Assembly: GCA_023381945.1 (NCBI GenBank)
Contig: JAMCQY010000369.1
Span: 1-55,249 of the forward strand
Length of the DNA: 55,249 bases
Direction: 5' to 3'
DNA from: Deltaproteobacteria bacterium
Lineage (GTDB): Bacteria > Desulfobacterota > Desulfobaccia > Desulfobaccales > 0-14-0-80-60-11
Part shown: piece after piece, positions 19,027-26,628 of the stretch
Layout of the letters: every line of letters starts with the position of its first letter
Position numbering within the stretch: the stretch's first letter is position 1
The notes under the pieces: model-generated
Database searches by the model: none
Seen by the model: the letters and a program-made list of their open reading frames with translations, nothing else
Told to the model about the DNA's origin: nothing
Translations under genes and position numbers: made by a program

Positions 19027-19136
19027 GAAACCCTCGCCTCATTGGCCAACATATTTATTTTACCACAAAAATAAGAGAATCGTCTCGGGTTTGTGTTGCG
19101 GGTCCCCAGGCGATTCTCTCAACAAGCAGGTTTAAC

Positions 19137-19727
19137 TTACTTTTTGAAGATATCCGTCTTGGATATATTCATGAATCTCAAAGCCTTGCCCGATTCTTTA
19201 TAGTAGATGCGGACTTCATCACCCGCCTCCCAGGTGTTGTCTGGCAGGGACATGTATTCATCCGGCACCGAAAAGGTGGTCAGGAGCTTTTGCCGGCCGG
19301 AATAAACGGTGATGGTTTTTTTGGCCCTATCTACCTCGGGGAACTTTTTACCCGCCACCAGCGGGTTATCTTTGGCTACCCCCTCTTTCTGGTCGATCAG
19401 GGTGTAGGAGATTTTCTTCATGGCCTTGGTTTGGGGATCATAAATCACGATCTCTTTAGCCTTGGCGTCCAGCTTCATGCGCATCCCGGCCTTGGGATCT
19501 TCACCCCGTTCCTTGGGGTCCTCAGGCAGTACAAAAGTTACCGGGGCGCCGCTGTAGTCGGGGTTGGCCGCGTCATGCTTGACATCCACGATAAAGGTGA
19601 CCGTTTCTTTGGCTTTATCGAAGGCGATGACTCGGCCCTGCTCGACCTTGCCCTGTTCGCCGCAGCCCAGGGCCAGGGCCACCGGAAGTATAATTAACAG
19701 AATCAGCCAGTTAACTTTATTGCCCAT
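19137..19727 (-). CDS. Lipoprotein associated with the TSUP exporter (DUF4881-like)
   Basis: A 196-residue lipoprotein. The signal peptide ends in the lipobox ALGC (C22). The mature part is beta-rich, with GRVIAFDKAKETVTFIVDV and DEYMSLPDNTWEAGDEVRIYYKE. It resembles the DUF4881 family that I associate with Desulfovibrio; that family name is a recollection and needs checking. A longer frame exists upstream (to 20282) but its first half is an out-of-frame reading of the exporter gene, so the ATG at 19727, with a GAGGAGA ribosome site, is used. It follows the exporter gene by 29 bases. Confidence 0.82.
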   Translation of the reverse strand: MGNKVNWLILLIILPVALALGCGEQGKVEQGRVIAFDKAKETVTFIVDVKHDAANPDYSGAPVTFVLPEDPKERGEDPKAGMRMKLDAKAKEIVIYDPQTKAMKKISYTLIDQKEGVAKDNPLVAGKKFPEVDRAKKTITVYSGRQKLLTTFSVPDEYMSLPDNTWEAGDEVRIYYKESGKALRFMNISKTDIFKK

Positions 19728-19756
19728 GATTTCTCTCCTCTTCAACAGAAACAGAA

Positions 19757-20830
19757 TCAGCTGGCCACGGAAACCTGGGCCTTGGCCTTCTTGGCGGCAA
19801 CCTCCGCCTTGGCCCCTGCCACCATGCGTACAAAGATGTAAAGGGACATGGCGCTCACCAGCCCCAGGATGAGGACCGTGGCGCTGGCGTCGAAAGCCGT
19901 CCCGTAGGCGGGGATGCCCTTGGCCAACATTTTCAGGATGATGGATAAGGCGCAGCCGATGACGCAGAGGCCGAAAGCGATGCGGATGCCGTAGCCTTTG
20001 ATATACTTCGTGGCTACGGTTCCGACCTGGGCCCCCACCGCCGCGCCGCAGAGCATGATCATGGCCGCCACCAGCTCGGTCCGGCCCTTGTAAGTGTAAG
20101 TCCCGGTGCCGTACAGGCCAGAGATCATTACTTCGAAGAGGTCGGTGCCCACCGCCACGTGGGTCGGGCAGCCTACGAAGTAGATCAGGGCCGGCATACG
20201 GATCAGACCGCCGCCGATGCCCAGGATGCCGGCCAGCCAGCCGGTGAGGAAGCTCACGGAGATGGGCAGCCAGGCAGAGCAATATATCTGGGCCTCTTTG
20301 AAATGGATCATGGGCGGAATCTTGATCTTGTGCAGAGTTTTATGCCACTCCAGCCCCGTCGCCAGCTTGTCCACTTCTCTGCCGGCCGCAATAGCCTCCC
20401 GTTCCTTCCGTTTCTTCTTGGCCACGTCGGCAAAGACCATCCAGGCGATCAGGCCCAGCAGCACCAGGTAAAGATAGCGCACCACCTTCTCCACCGAGCC
20501 CATGCGCTCCAGCCACATAACCATCTGGGCGCCGATTTCAAAGCCGACAATGGTCCCCACCAGCATAATTAGACCCAACTTATAATCGACATTGCCAAAT
20601 TTGCCGTGGCGCAGAGTCGAGATCAGGGATTTGCCTGCCATGTGGGCAATATCGGTGCCGATGGCAAAGGCCATGGGAAAACCAAGGATATTTAGTCCAG
20701 GAGTGACCATCCAGGCCCCGCCCATGCCGAAAAAGCCGCCGATAATGCCTACGCCGATGCCCAGAATAATGAGGCCGGGCCAAAATATCTTAATCCCCGC
20801 AATGGGCATGAGAACATATAGCCAGTCCAT
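19757..20830 (-). CDS. TSUP-family transporter (TauE/SafE-type sulfite/sulfonate exporter)
   Basis: A 357-residue membrane protein with about eight to nine helices. Both family repeats are visible: GIIGGFFGMGGAWMVTPGL near the start and AGILGIGGGLIRMPALIY in the middle, each followed by a GTD motif (AIGTDIAH and AVGTDLFE). A charged cytoplasmic linker (residues about 137-180) separates the halves. The family exports sulfite, sulfonates or thiosulfate; in an anaerobic sulfur-metabolising host sulfite or a related anion is the likely substrate (inference). It follows a 98-residue membrane protein gene by 26 bases, in the operon headed by the universal stress protein. Confidence 0.92.
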   Translation of the reverse strand: MDWLYVLMPIAGIKIFWPGLIILGIGVGIIGGFFGMGGAWMVTPGLNILGFPMAFAIGTDIAHMAGKSLISTLRHGKFGNVDYKLGLIMLVGTIVGFEIGAQMVMWLERMGSVEKVVRYLYLVLLGLIAWMVFADVAKKKRKEREAIAAGREVDKLATGLEWHKTLHKIKIPPMIHFKEAQIYCSAWLPISVSFLTGWLAGILGIGGGLIRMPALIYFVGCPTHVAVGTDLFEVMISGLYGTGTYTYKGRTELVAAMIMLCGAAVGAQVGTVATKYIKGYGIRIAFGLCVIGCALSIILKMLAKGIPAYGTAFDASATVLILGLVSAMSLYIFVRMVAGAKAEVAAKKAKAQVSVAS

Positions 20831-20856
20831 AAAAATGACCTCCTAAATCTCTCTGT

Positions 20857-21153
20857 TTAGTGTTCCGCCAGTTCCCGGTGCTTCAGATCAATGCCGATCC
20901 AATTCATAACCACATCGGCTATCACACCGAAAAGTAAGCCGACTACAGGGATGATCGCCACAGTGAGCAGGGCGAAATATAAATGGCTTTCGTTGTAGAG
21001 GTTGGTCCACCAAGCCTCCCAGCCGGTGAATTTCCGGGTATCGGCCACAATGACCAGGGGCGCGGCCTTCGGCCCGGCCGCCGCGGCCATCTGCGGCAGC
21101 AGCAGGACCGCCAGAACCCCCAATCCCATTAACTTTGCCCAAAGTCTACGCAT
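20857..21153 (-). CDS. Small membrane protein paired with the TSUP exporter
   Basis: A 98-residue protein with an N-terminal signal peptide (LGVLAVLLLPQMAAAAG), a short exported stretch (TGWEAWWTNLYNESHLYFA), and one membrane helix (LLTVAIIPVVGLLFGVIADVV), ending in a charged tail. I do not know a named family for it. Its place between the stress protein and exporter genes, with 26-29-base gaps, suggests an accessory subunit of the exporter. Confidence 0.78.
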   Translation of the reverse strand: MRRLWAKLMGLGVLAVLLLPQMAAAAGPKAAPLVIVADTRKFTGWEAWWTNLYNESHLYFALLTVAIIPVVGLLFGVIADVVMNWIGIDLKHRELAEH

Positions 21154-21182
21154 GGTTAAAAACCTCCTTACGGATCCTCTTG

Positions 21183-21596
21183 TTAACGCACTATGGTTAC
21201 TTCGCAGGGGGCATGAGCCACCACTTTGGCGGCGGTTGAGCCCATGAGCACCTTCTCTAAGGCATTCATGCCGGTGGAGCCCATGATGATGCGGTCGAAG
21301 CTCCCTTCCTGGGCCTTCCGGATAATGAGATTGGCCGGCACCAGACCGGTGGCTAGAATCGTCTCGACCTTGAACCCCTTGGCGTCGAAAACCGCTTTGG
21401 CTTTGTTCAAGGCTGCCCGCGCCTCCGCCTCCAGTTTGTCCTGCACGAAGGGAGGCATTTCGTCAAAGTCGCCCCGCTCGTAATAGGCCACCGACATCAG
21501 GGTCACCAGAGCCCCTTGATTTTCGGCAAGTTCCAGGGCCCGAGCCACTGCCTTCATGGAGTGCTCCGAGCCATCCGTCGCCACCAGTACTTTCAT
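21183..21596 (-). CDS. Universal stress protein (UspA family)
   Basis: A 137-residue single-domain Usp. The N-terminal strand MKVLVATDGSEHSMKAV and the C-terminal ATP-binding signature MGSTGMNALEKVLMGSTA (G-2x-G-9x-G-S/T) are intact, so it is of the nucleotide-binding type. The longer frame from 21713 is rejected: the ATG at 21596 has a GAGGAGG ribosome site directly upstream and matches the family start. It is the first gene of the operon behind the sigma-54 promoter at 21746-21761, leaving an untranslated leader of about 140 bases. Confidence 0.93.
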   Translation of the reverse strand: MKVLVATDGSEHSMKAVARALELAENQGALVTLMSVAYYERGDFDEMPPFVQDKLEAEARAALNKAKAVFDAKGFKVETILATGLVPANLIIRKAQEGSFDRIIMGSTGMNALEKVLMGSTAAKVVAHAPCEVTIVR

Positions 21597-21745
21597 AAAA
21601 TCCTCCTCGTCATGACCTAAACGAATCTCAGAAGCCAACCCTGGGCCGCTGCGGCCATCGGACAGATGTGGCTGTCTCATATTTCCTGGCCCCTTCCTGG
21701 TCGGGGACAGCACCGCACAAAGTCCAGGCCTTCACTTCCTAATTA

Positions 21746-21761
21746 AGCAATGCCCGTGCCA
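21746..21761 (-). promoter_or_regulatory. Sigma-54 promoter of the usp-TSUP operon
   Basis: Minus-strand sequence TGGCACGGGCATTGCT matches the -24/-12 consensus exactly. Transcription should start near 21735 and run into the universal stress protein gene and the exporter genes. Confidence 0.88.
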
Positions 21762-21867
21762 GGGAAAGAGAACCCTAAGCCAAGGCATAAGCATATGAAT
21801 TAACGAGCTAATTTATTAAAAAACGACTAATCTCTGCAGACTTGGGGGGCCGTTTCTGTCAGCATTT

Positions 21868-21882
21868 TTTACAGTTTGTAAA
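21868..21882. promoter_or_regulatory. Second copy of the palindromic activator site
   Basis: TTTACAGTTTGTAAA, identical to 15059-15073, centred 114 bp upstream of the -24 element at 21761. It lies in the divergent region between the usp operon and the plus-strand PEP-synthase-like gene, so it could serve both. Confidence 0.75.
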
Positions 21883-22098
21883 AGCCCCTCCCAGGCCAAC
21901 ATTCCGAGATGCGGCCTGTGGAGCAAAATCCAAGCTGTATCAGGGGTCCACAATCTGGTATAGTTTTTGTAGCAGCAGGTTTTAGCCTGCGCCTAGAGTA
22001 TTAACTTGTAGCCCCGCCGCCCTCGGCGGGCAATTGCGCCTGTTAAGTTTGGTCTTACCTTGTTGCTCTTTACTGGCTACTGACTACTGGCTACTGCC
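21883..22098. other. Divergent intergenic region with palindromes
   Basis: No gene. A weak sigma-54-like element on the plus strand (TGGTATAGTTTTTGTA, 21956-21971) keeps GG-N10-G but has GT instead of GC. Then come palindromes GCAGGTTTTAGCCTGC (near 21972-21987) and CCCGCCGCCCTCGGCGGG (near 22013-22030), and finally the TACTGGCTACTGACTACTGG run (22069-22096) that touches the start codon of the following gene. Confidence 0.5.
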
Positions 22099-24738
22099 AT
22101 GGTAGAGACCCTCAATCTCTTCAGAGAACTGTATTACAAATTCAAATCTCGGCGAGGCCGGCCCTCCCGGGATGAGGTCGCCGCGCTCTTCCGCTTCCGC
22201 TACGCCTGCTTTAAGGACCTGCTGGATTCCAACAGCCAGTTGCTGAACATTATGGCCGACCTGGAAGAAAAACTTCAGGGCCGCCAGGTATTCGGCATGG
22301 CCTACGTGCGCTCCCAGGCGGCCCAGGCCGCCTTTCACACCTTCCGCATGATCAAGAGCCTGGATGTCCTTTCGGGCCACAAATATCCGGTGCTCTACCC
22401 GGTGCTGGAGGTGATCAATGCCAGGATTAAAAGCCAGTTGGGGAAAAAGAAAGAAATTCAGGTGAAAGAACTGGTTCTGCCCCTGACCGCGGTTAATAAA
22501 GACATGGTCGACTGGGTGGGGGGCAAAAGCGCCAACCTGGGAGAAGTGCTGAATCGGGCCGGCCTCCCCATCCCCGCGGGCTTCGCCATCACCACCAAGG
22601 CCTTCGATGTCTTCCTGGCTCACAATGACCTTGAGGACGAAATCAACAAGCGCAAGATGGAACTGGCTCCCCAGGATCCGCCCTCATATAAAAGGGTAAG
22701 CGATAATATTCAGCAATTAATCCTGGCGGCCGAGGTGCCCCCGGAGCTGGAAAGCGCAATTTTCGCCGCTTACCGCATCATGGCCGCCGGCTGGCCCGCG
22801 GCTGGACGGGAATCCAGGCGGGTCTCCATGCGCTCCAGCGCCATCGGCGAGGACAGCGATCTCTCTTTTGCCGGCCAATATCTCAGCCTCTTGAATGTCC
22901 CGGCGGATCAGCTCCTCAGCGCCTATAAAGAGGTCGTGGCGAGTCTCTACAGCCCCCGAGCCATCTCCTATCGCATTAACAAAGGGATCAGGGGGGAAGA
23001 TACCGCCATGAGCGTGACCTGTCTGGAGATGGTGGAGGCTTACGCCAGCGGGGTGATGTATTCCCACCACCCCTTCAATGTCCTGGAGGATCAGATCTTG
23101 ATCTCCGCAGTCTGGGGCCTGGGGCCTTATGTCGTGGAGGGGGTCATCACTCCGGATACCTACCAGATAGCCAAAGACGAAGCCTTGACCATCCTCAAGA
23201 CCGAGATTTCCCATAAACACGTCCAACTGGTGAGCAACCCTGAGGGGGGTCTCATGGAAATCCCGGTGGAGCCGGAGTTTCGAGACAAACCCTGTCTGTC
23301 CCCGGAGCAGGTCAGGACTCTAGCCGGTTACGCCCTGAAATTGGAAGAGCATTATCGGGGTCCCCAGGACATGGAATGGGCCCTGGACCGGCAAGGCCGC
23401 CTCCTGGTGCTGCAAAGCCGGCCCTTACGGTTGCAGGCCCCGGCGGACCGTGATCTCGCCGCGGCTCCGTCGCCGGTGCTCGGCTTCCCGTTATTGTTGG
23501 ACCAGGGGGCCATTGCCGCCCCTGGTGTGGGCTGCGGGACCGCCTTTCTGATCCGGGAGGATAAAGACCTGGTGCAGGTGCCCGACGGTGCGGTGCTGGT
23601 GGCCAGGCATTCTTCTCCCAAATTTGTGGTGGCCATGCCCAAGGCCCAGGCCATCGTCACGGACTTCGGCAGCATTTCCGGCCACATGGCCTCTTTGGCC
23701 CGGGAGTTCGGGGTGCCCACTCTGCTGGATACCAGGGTGGCGACCGAGGTCATAACCCCGGGGATGGAAATCACGGTGGATGCCTATTCCGGCAGGGTGT
23801 ATCAGGGGATGGTGCCGGAACTGCTGGCCCTGAGGAGAACCCGGGAGTCTCATATGCAGGACACCCCGGTCTATCAAATCTTGAAACAGGTGGCGGAGCA
23901 CATCGTGCCCCTGCGGCTGGTGGACCCCCGGTCACCGGATTTTGATCCGGAGCATTGCCGCTCGCTGCATGATCTGGGCCGCCTGGTACACGAACTCTCC
24001 TATACCGAGATGTTCCAACTCAGCGATTTGGTGGCGGAAAGGGGCGGCGGGGCCGTCAAGCTGGAGGCCCCCATTCCCTTGGACCTTTATCTTATCGACC
24101 TGGGCGGCGGCCTTACCCCGGAGGCAGCCGAACTCCACCGGGTGACGCCGGACCAGATTGCCTCGGCGCCTTTGCGGGCCTTATTAAAGGGGATGCTGCA
24201 CCCGGATTTGCGCACCCGGGAACCGCGCCCCATCCAGCTTGCAGGCCTGCTCTCGGTGATGCGGGAACAGCTCATGAGGCCCCCGGATATCGAAGAGCGG
24301 TTCGGGGACCGAAGCTATGCCATCCTCTCCGACAAGTACCTCAATTTCTCCTCCCGGGTGGGCTACCATTACAGTGTCCTGGACGCCTATGTCGGCCAGA
24401 CAGTGAATAAGAACTATGTTACCTTTTCCTTCAAAGGCGGGGCGGCGGACGACCTGCGGCGCAACCGCCGGGTTCGGGCCATCGCCCTGGCCCTCCTGGG
24501 CCTGGACTTTACCGTAGATGTCAAGGCAGACCGGGTGGACGCCCGCTTGCAGAAATACGAAGCGGCGGTCCTGGAGGAGAAACTGGACCTCCTGGGCCGC
24601 CTGCTGCAGTTCACCCGGCAGATGGACATGCTCATGGTGAGCGAGGCCAGCGTCGAGTTGGTGGCCAAGAATTTCCTGGCAGAGAATTACGGGCTGGATC
24701 TGAGCGCCCTGGAAAATACCGCGGCCGGGAGTGCTTAA
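22099..24738 (+). CDS. PEP-synthase-like phosphotransferase without the PEP barrel (paralogue 2)
   Basis: An 879-residue paralogue of the protein at 11645-14242, with the same four-part order: helical N-terminal region (FRFRYACFKDLLDSNSQLL), ATP-grasp domain (GGKSANLGEVLNRAGLPIP, RSSAIGEDSDLSFAGQY, GPQDMEWALDRQGRLLVLQ), phosphohistidine domain with H529 in GSISGHMASLAREFG, and a C-terminal domain with FSFKGGAADDLRRNRRV instead of the PEP TIM barrel. The usual GG before the active His is GS here. Several sequence blocks of the C-terminal domain are shared only with the paralogue (SRVGYHYSVLDAYVG compared with SRLGFHFSTVEALVG). Phosphate acceptor unknown. The gene is divergent from the usp operon and shares its upstream palindromic site. 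No obvious ribosome site precedes the ATG; a repeat abuts it. Confidence 0.85.
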   Translation: MVETLNLFRELYYKFKSRRGRPSRDEVAALFRFRYACFKDLLDSNSQLLNIMADLEEKLQGRQVFGMAYVRSQAAQAAFHTFRMIKSLDVLSGHKYPVLYPVLEVINARIKSQLGKKKEIQVKELVLPLTAVNKDMVDWVGGKSANLGEVLNRAGLPIPAGFAITTKAFDVFLAHNDLEDEINKRKMELAPQDPPSYKRVSDNIQQLILAAEVPPELESAIFAAYRIMAAGWPAAGRESRRVSMRSSAIGEDSDLSFAGQYLSLLNVPADQLLSAYKEVVASLYSPRAISYRINKGIRGEDTAMSVTCLEMVEAYASGVMYSHHPFNVLEDQILISAVWGLGPYVVEGVITPDTYQIAKDEALTILKTEISHKHVQLVSNPEGGLMEIPVEPEFRDKPCLSPEQVRTLAGYALKLEEHYRGPQDMEWALDRQGRLLVLQSRPLRLQAPADRDLAAAPSPVLGFPLLLDQGAIAAPGVGCGTAFLIREDKDLVQVPDGAVLVARHSSPKFVVAMPKAQAIVTDFGSISGHMASLAREFGVPTLLDTRVATEVITPGMEITVDAYSGRVYQGMVPELLALRRTRESHMQDTPVYQILKQVAEHIVPLRLVDPRSPDFDPEHCRSLHDLGRLVHELSYTEMFQLSDLVAERGGGAVKLEAPIPLDLYLIDLGGGLTPEAAELHRVTPDQIASAPLRALLKGMLHPDLRTREPRPIQLAGLLSVMREQLMRPPDIEERFGDRSYAILSDKYLNFSSRVGYHYSVLDAYVGQTVNKNYVTFSFKGGAADDLRRNRRVRAIALALLGLDFTVDVKADRVDARLQKYEAAVLEEKLDLLGRLLQFTRQMDMLMVSEASVELVAKNFLAENYGLDLSALENTAAGSA

Positions 24739-24761
24739 GGATGTAGGGCGGGAAAGCGCAG

Positions 24762-24776
24762 GAAACCGTCTCAAAA
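24762..24776. repeat. Left terminal inverted repeat of the IS1182-like element
   Basis: GAAACCGTCTCAAAA, perfect inverse of 26341-26355. Confidence 0.9.
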
Positions 24777-24832
24777 CCTCGCGATTCAGGTGAAAATGTA
24801 TTAAAAGTAGATATTCCCTGTGCGAGGTGAGT

Positions 24833-26233
24833 ATGTCTCGGGAGATTAAGGCAGATTATCAGCAGCATATGATGTTTCCGCCATCGCTGGAAGATTGGGT
24901 GGGGCCGGAGCACCCGGCCCGGTTTATCCGGGATTTTGTGGATTCCCTGGACCTGCCAGGGCTGGGCTTTCGGGTGCGGACTGCGGAGGTGGGCCGGCCC
25001 CCTTACAGCGCCGGGATGTTGCTGAAGGTCTGGCTTTACGGCTACCTGAACCGGATTCGCAGTACCCGGCAGTTGGAGCACGGCTGTCGGGAAAATCTGG
25101 GGCTGATCTGGCTGACGGGCCTCAAGCCCCCGGACCATAACACCCTGTGGCGGTTTTGGCAGGACAATCGGGAGGCCCTGCGCCAAATTTTTAAACAGTC
25201 GGTGCGGGTGGCCCTGCATGCCGGGCTGCTGCAATTGGTGCTGCATGCGGTGGACGGCACTAAAATCAAGGCCGCCTCGGGACGTCGCGGCGTGTGGCAC
25301 CGGCGGGATTTGGAGAAGGCCCTGGCCCAGTTGGAGGCGTCCGTGGCCCAGGTGATGACCGAGGTAGAGGCCGCCCAAGTTCAGGAACGGGGTGAGTACC
25401 GGCTGCCGGAGGAGCTGCAGGACCAGGCGGTGCGGCGGCAACGCATCCAGGAAGCCCTGCAAATGCTGGCAACTGCTGACCGGGACCACCTGCATCCGGG
25501 CGAGCCGGAGGCCCGGATGATGAAGGTAGGCTCCGGGGTGGAACCGGCCTACAATGCCCAGTTGGTGGCTGACGGAGCCAGCGGCCTGCTGGTGGCCTCC
25601 GAAGTGGTCAACGCCGAGTCGGACAATCAACAGCTGGTGCCCATGTTGGACCAGGTGCAGAAGAACCTTGGGGCCACGGCCGCAGAGACCGTGGCGGACG
25701 GCGGCTATGTCTCGGCGGCTGAGTTCTCCCGAGCCGAGGCGCGGGGCTATGAGGTCTTGACCCCGGCGAATTCCGAGGAGGGCCGGCCTTATCATACCAG
25801 CCGGTTTATCTATGATGAGTTGCGGGATTGCTGCATCTGTCCCCAGGGCCGGGTTCTCAGCTATGTGCGCACCAAGACCAACCGCGGGAAGTATCCGGTC
25901 AGGGTTTACCGCTGTCGGAATTTTCGGGATTGTCCGGTGCGCCGCCAGTGCAGCCGGGACCCCAAAGGCCGGCAGTTGGAGGTTGGCCCGCATCATCTGG
26001 CCATGGTGCGCCACCGCCGGAAAAGGCGGGAGAAGGCAGAACTGCTGCGCCTGAGAAAGATTATTGCGGAGCCACCTTTTGCCTGGATCAAGCGGCATCA
26101 GGATTTTTGGCGCTGGACGGTGAGAGGCCTGGCCAATGTCCGCACCCAATGGGCCTTAGTGTGCACCACCGTCAATCTGAAAAAGCTCTTCCGGCACTGG
26201 CTGGCGGGGCGGTTGGTCCTGCAGCCCAGCTAA
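24833..26233 (+). CDS. IS1182-family transposase
   Basis: A DDE transposase of 466 residues from the ATG at 24833, which has GAGGTGA just upstream; an in-frame GTG two codons earlier is also possible. Order of features: an N-terminal domain opening REIKADYQQHMMFPPSLEDW, first catalytic Asp in HAVDGTKIKA, second Asp in TVADGGYVSA, a Cys-rich zinc-like insertion (CCICPQG, CRNFRDCPVRRQC), and the final Glu in IIAEPPFAWIKRHQDFWRW. The length and all motifs are intact, so the element is probably capable of movement. It lies on the same strand as the PEP-synthase-like gene before it. Confidence 0.93.
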   Translation: MSREIKADYQQHMMFPPSLEDWVGPEHPARFIRDFVDSLDLPGLGFRVRTAEVGRPPYSAGMLLKVWLYGYLNRIRSTRQLEHGCRENLGLIWLTGLKPPDHNTLWRFWQDNREALRQIFKQSVRVALHAGLLQLVLHAVDGTKIKAASGRRGVWHRRDLEKALAQLEASVAQVMTEVEAAQVQERGEYRLPEELQDQAVRRQRIQEALQMLATADRDHLHPGEPEARMMKVGSGVEPAYNAQLVADGASGLLVASEVVNAESDNQQLVPMLDQVQKNLGATAAETVADGGYVSAAEFSRAEARGYEVLTPANSEEGRPYHTSRFIYDELRDCCICPQGRVLSYVRTKTNRGKYPVRVYRCRNFRDCPVRRQCSRDPKGRQLEVGPHHLAMVRHRRKRREKAELLRLRKIIAEPPFAWIKRHQDFWRWTVRGLANVRTQWALVCTTVNLKKLFRHWLAGRLVLQPS

Positions 26234-26340
26234 AACAGGAATAGGAGGCCCCATCCTGTCAGATGGAACCTCCCCATGATATTGGGAGGCAATTGCTTCA
26301 ACTCAATGCGGGGTGAGCGATCCGTTCCCGAAATATCAAT

Positions 26341-26355
26341 TTTTGAGACGGTTTC
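26341..26355. repeat. Right terminal inverted repeat of the IS1182-like element
   Basis: TTTTGAGACGGTTTC, perfect inverse of 24762-24776. Confidence 0.9.
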
Positions 26356-26391
26356 GAAGTGCATCCCGCCTTTTGGGAGACTCACAATCAC

Positions 26392-26628
26392 ATGAAATTC
26401 TCAGCCGAGGGCTACCGGGAGCGTTCTCTGAAGATCCACGGGTTGATCTGCGCCAAGTGCGGCCGGGAATTCACCGGAAAGAATCGCCGTCTTCTGACCG
26501 TACACCACAAAGACGGCAACCCCCGAAACAACCCCGCCGACGGCTCCAATTGGGAAAATCTCTGCATCTATTGCCATGATGATGAGCACAGCCGGCAACT
26601 GCTGGGAGATTATCTCAACCAGAAATAA
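26392..26628 (+). CDS. Small HNH nuclease (YajD type)
   Basis: A 78-residue HNH protein. Two zinc-binding CxxC pairs (CAKC, and CIYC) enclose the catalytic motif TVHHKDGNPRNN and the final DDEH. The order and spacing match YajD-like single-domain nucleases of unknown cellular role. The ATG at 26392 is chosen over one at 26359, because the latter lies in the palindrome flanking the IS. The stop overlaps the next start by one base (TAATG), so it is coupled to the DUF434 gene. The IS insertion immediately upstream may have removed its native promoter. Confidence 0.85.
   Translation: MKFSAEGYRERSLKIHGLICAKCGREFTGKNRRLLTVHHKDGNPRNNPADGSNWENLCIYCHDDEHSRQLLGDYLNQK

Larger units (their letters stand above)
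24762..26355 (+). mobile_element. Complete IS1182-like insertion sequence
   Basis: A 1594-bp element bounded by perfect 15-bp inverted repeats, GAAACCGTCTCAAAA (24762-24776) and TTTTGAGACGGTTTC (26341-26355), with one intact transposase gene. It sits inside a palindromic repeat: the left flank ATGTAGGGCGGGAAAGCGCA (24741-24760) and right flank GTGCATCCCGCC (26359-26370) are the two halves of a repeat found intact at 54975-55004 and 55144-55177. No clear target duplication is visible (GCAG left, GAAG right). Intact ends and gene suggest recent insertion. Confidence 0.9.

Noticed and set aside
19137..20282. A 381-codon minus-strand frame covering the lipoprotein and half of the exporter
   Set aside because: Only the part from 19727 is real; the first half is an out-of-frame reading of the TSUP gene.
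24632..26149. A 505-codon minus-strand frame opposite the transposase
   Set aside because: Antisense to an intact IS1182-type transposase with all catalytic motifs; His/Pro/Gln-rich composition typical of shadow frames.
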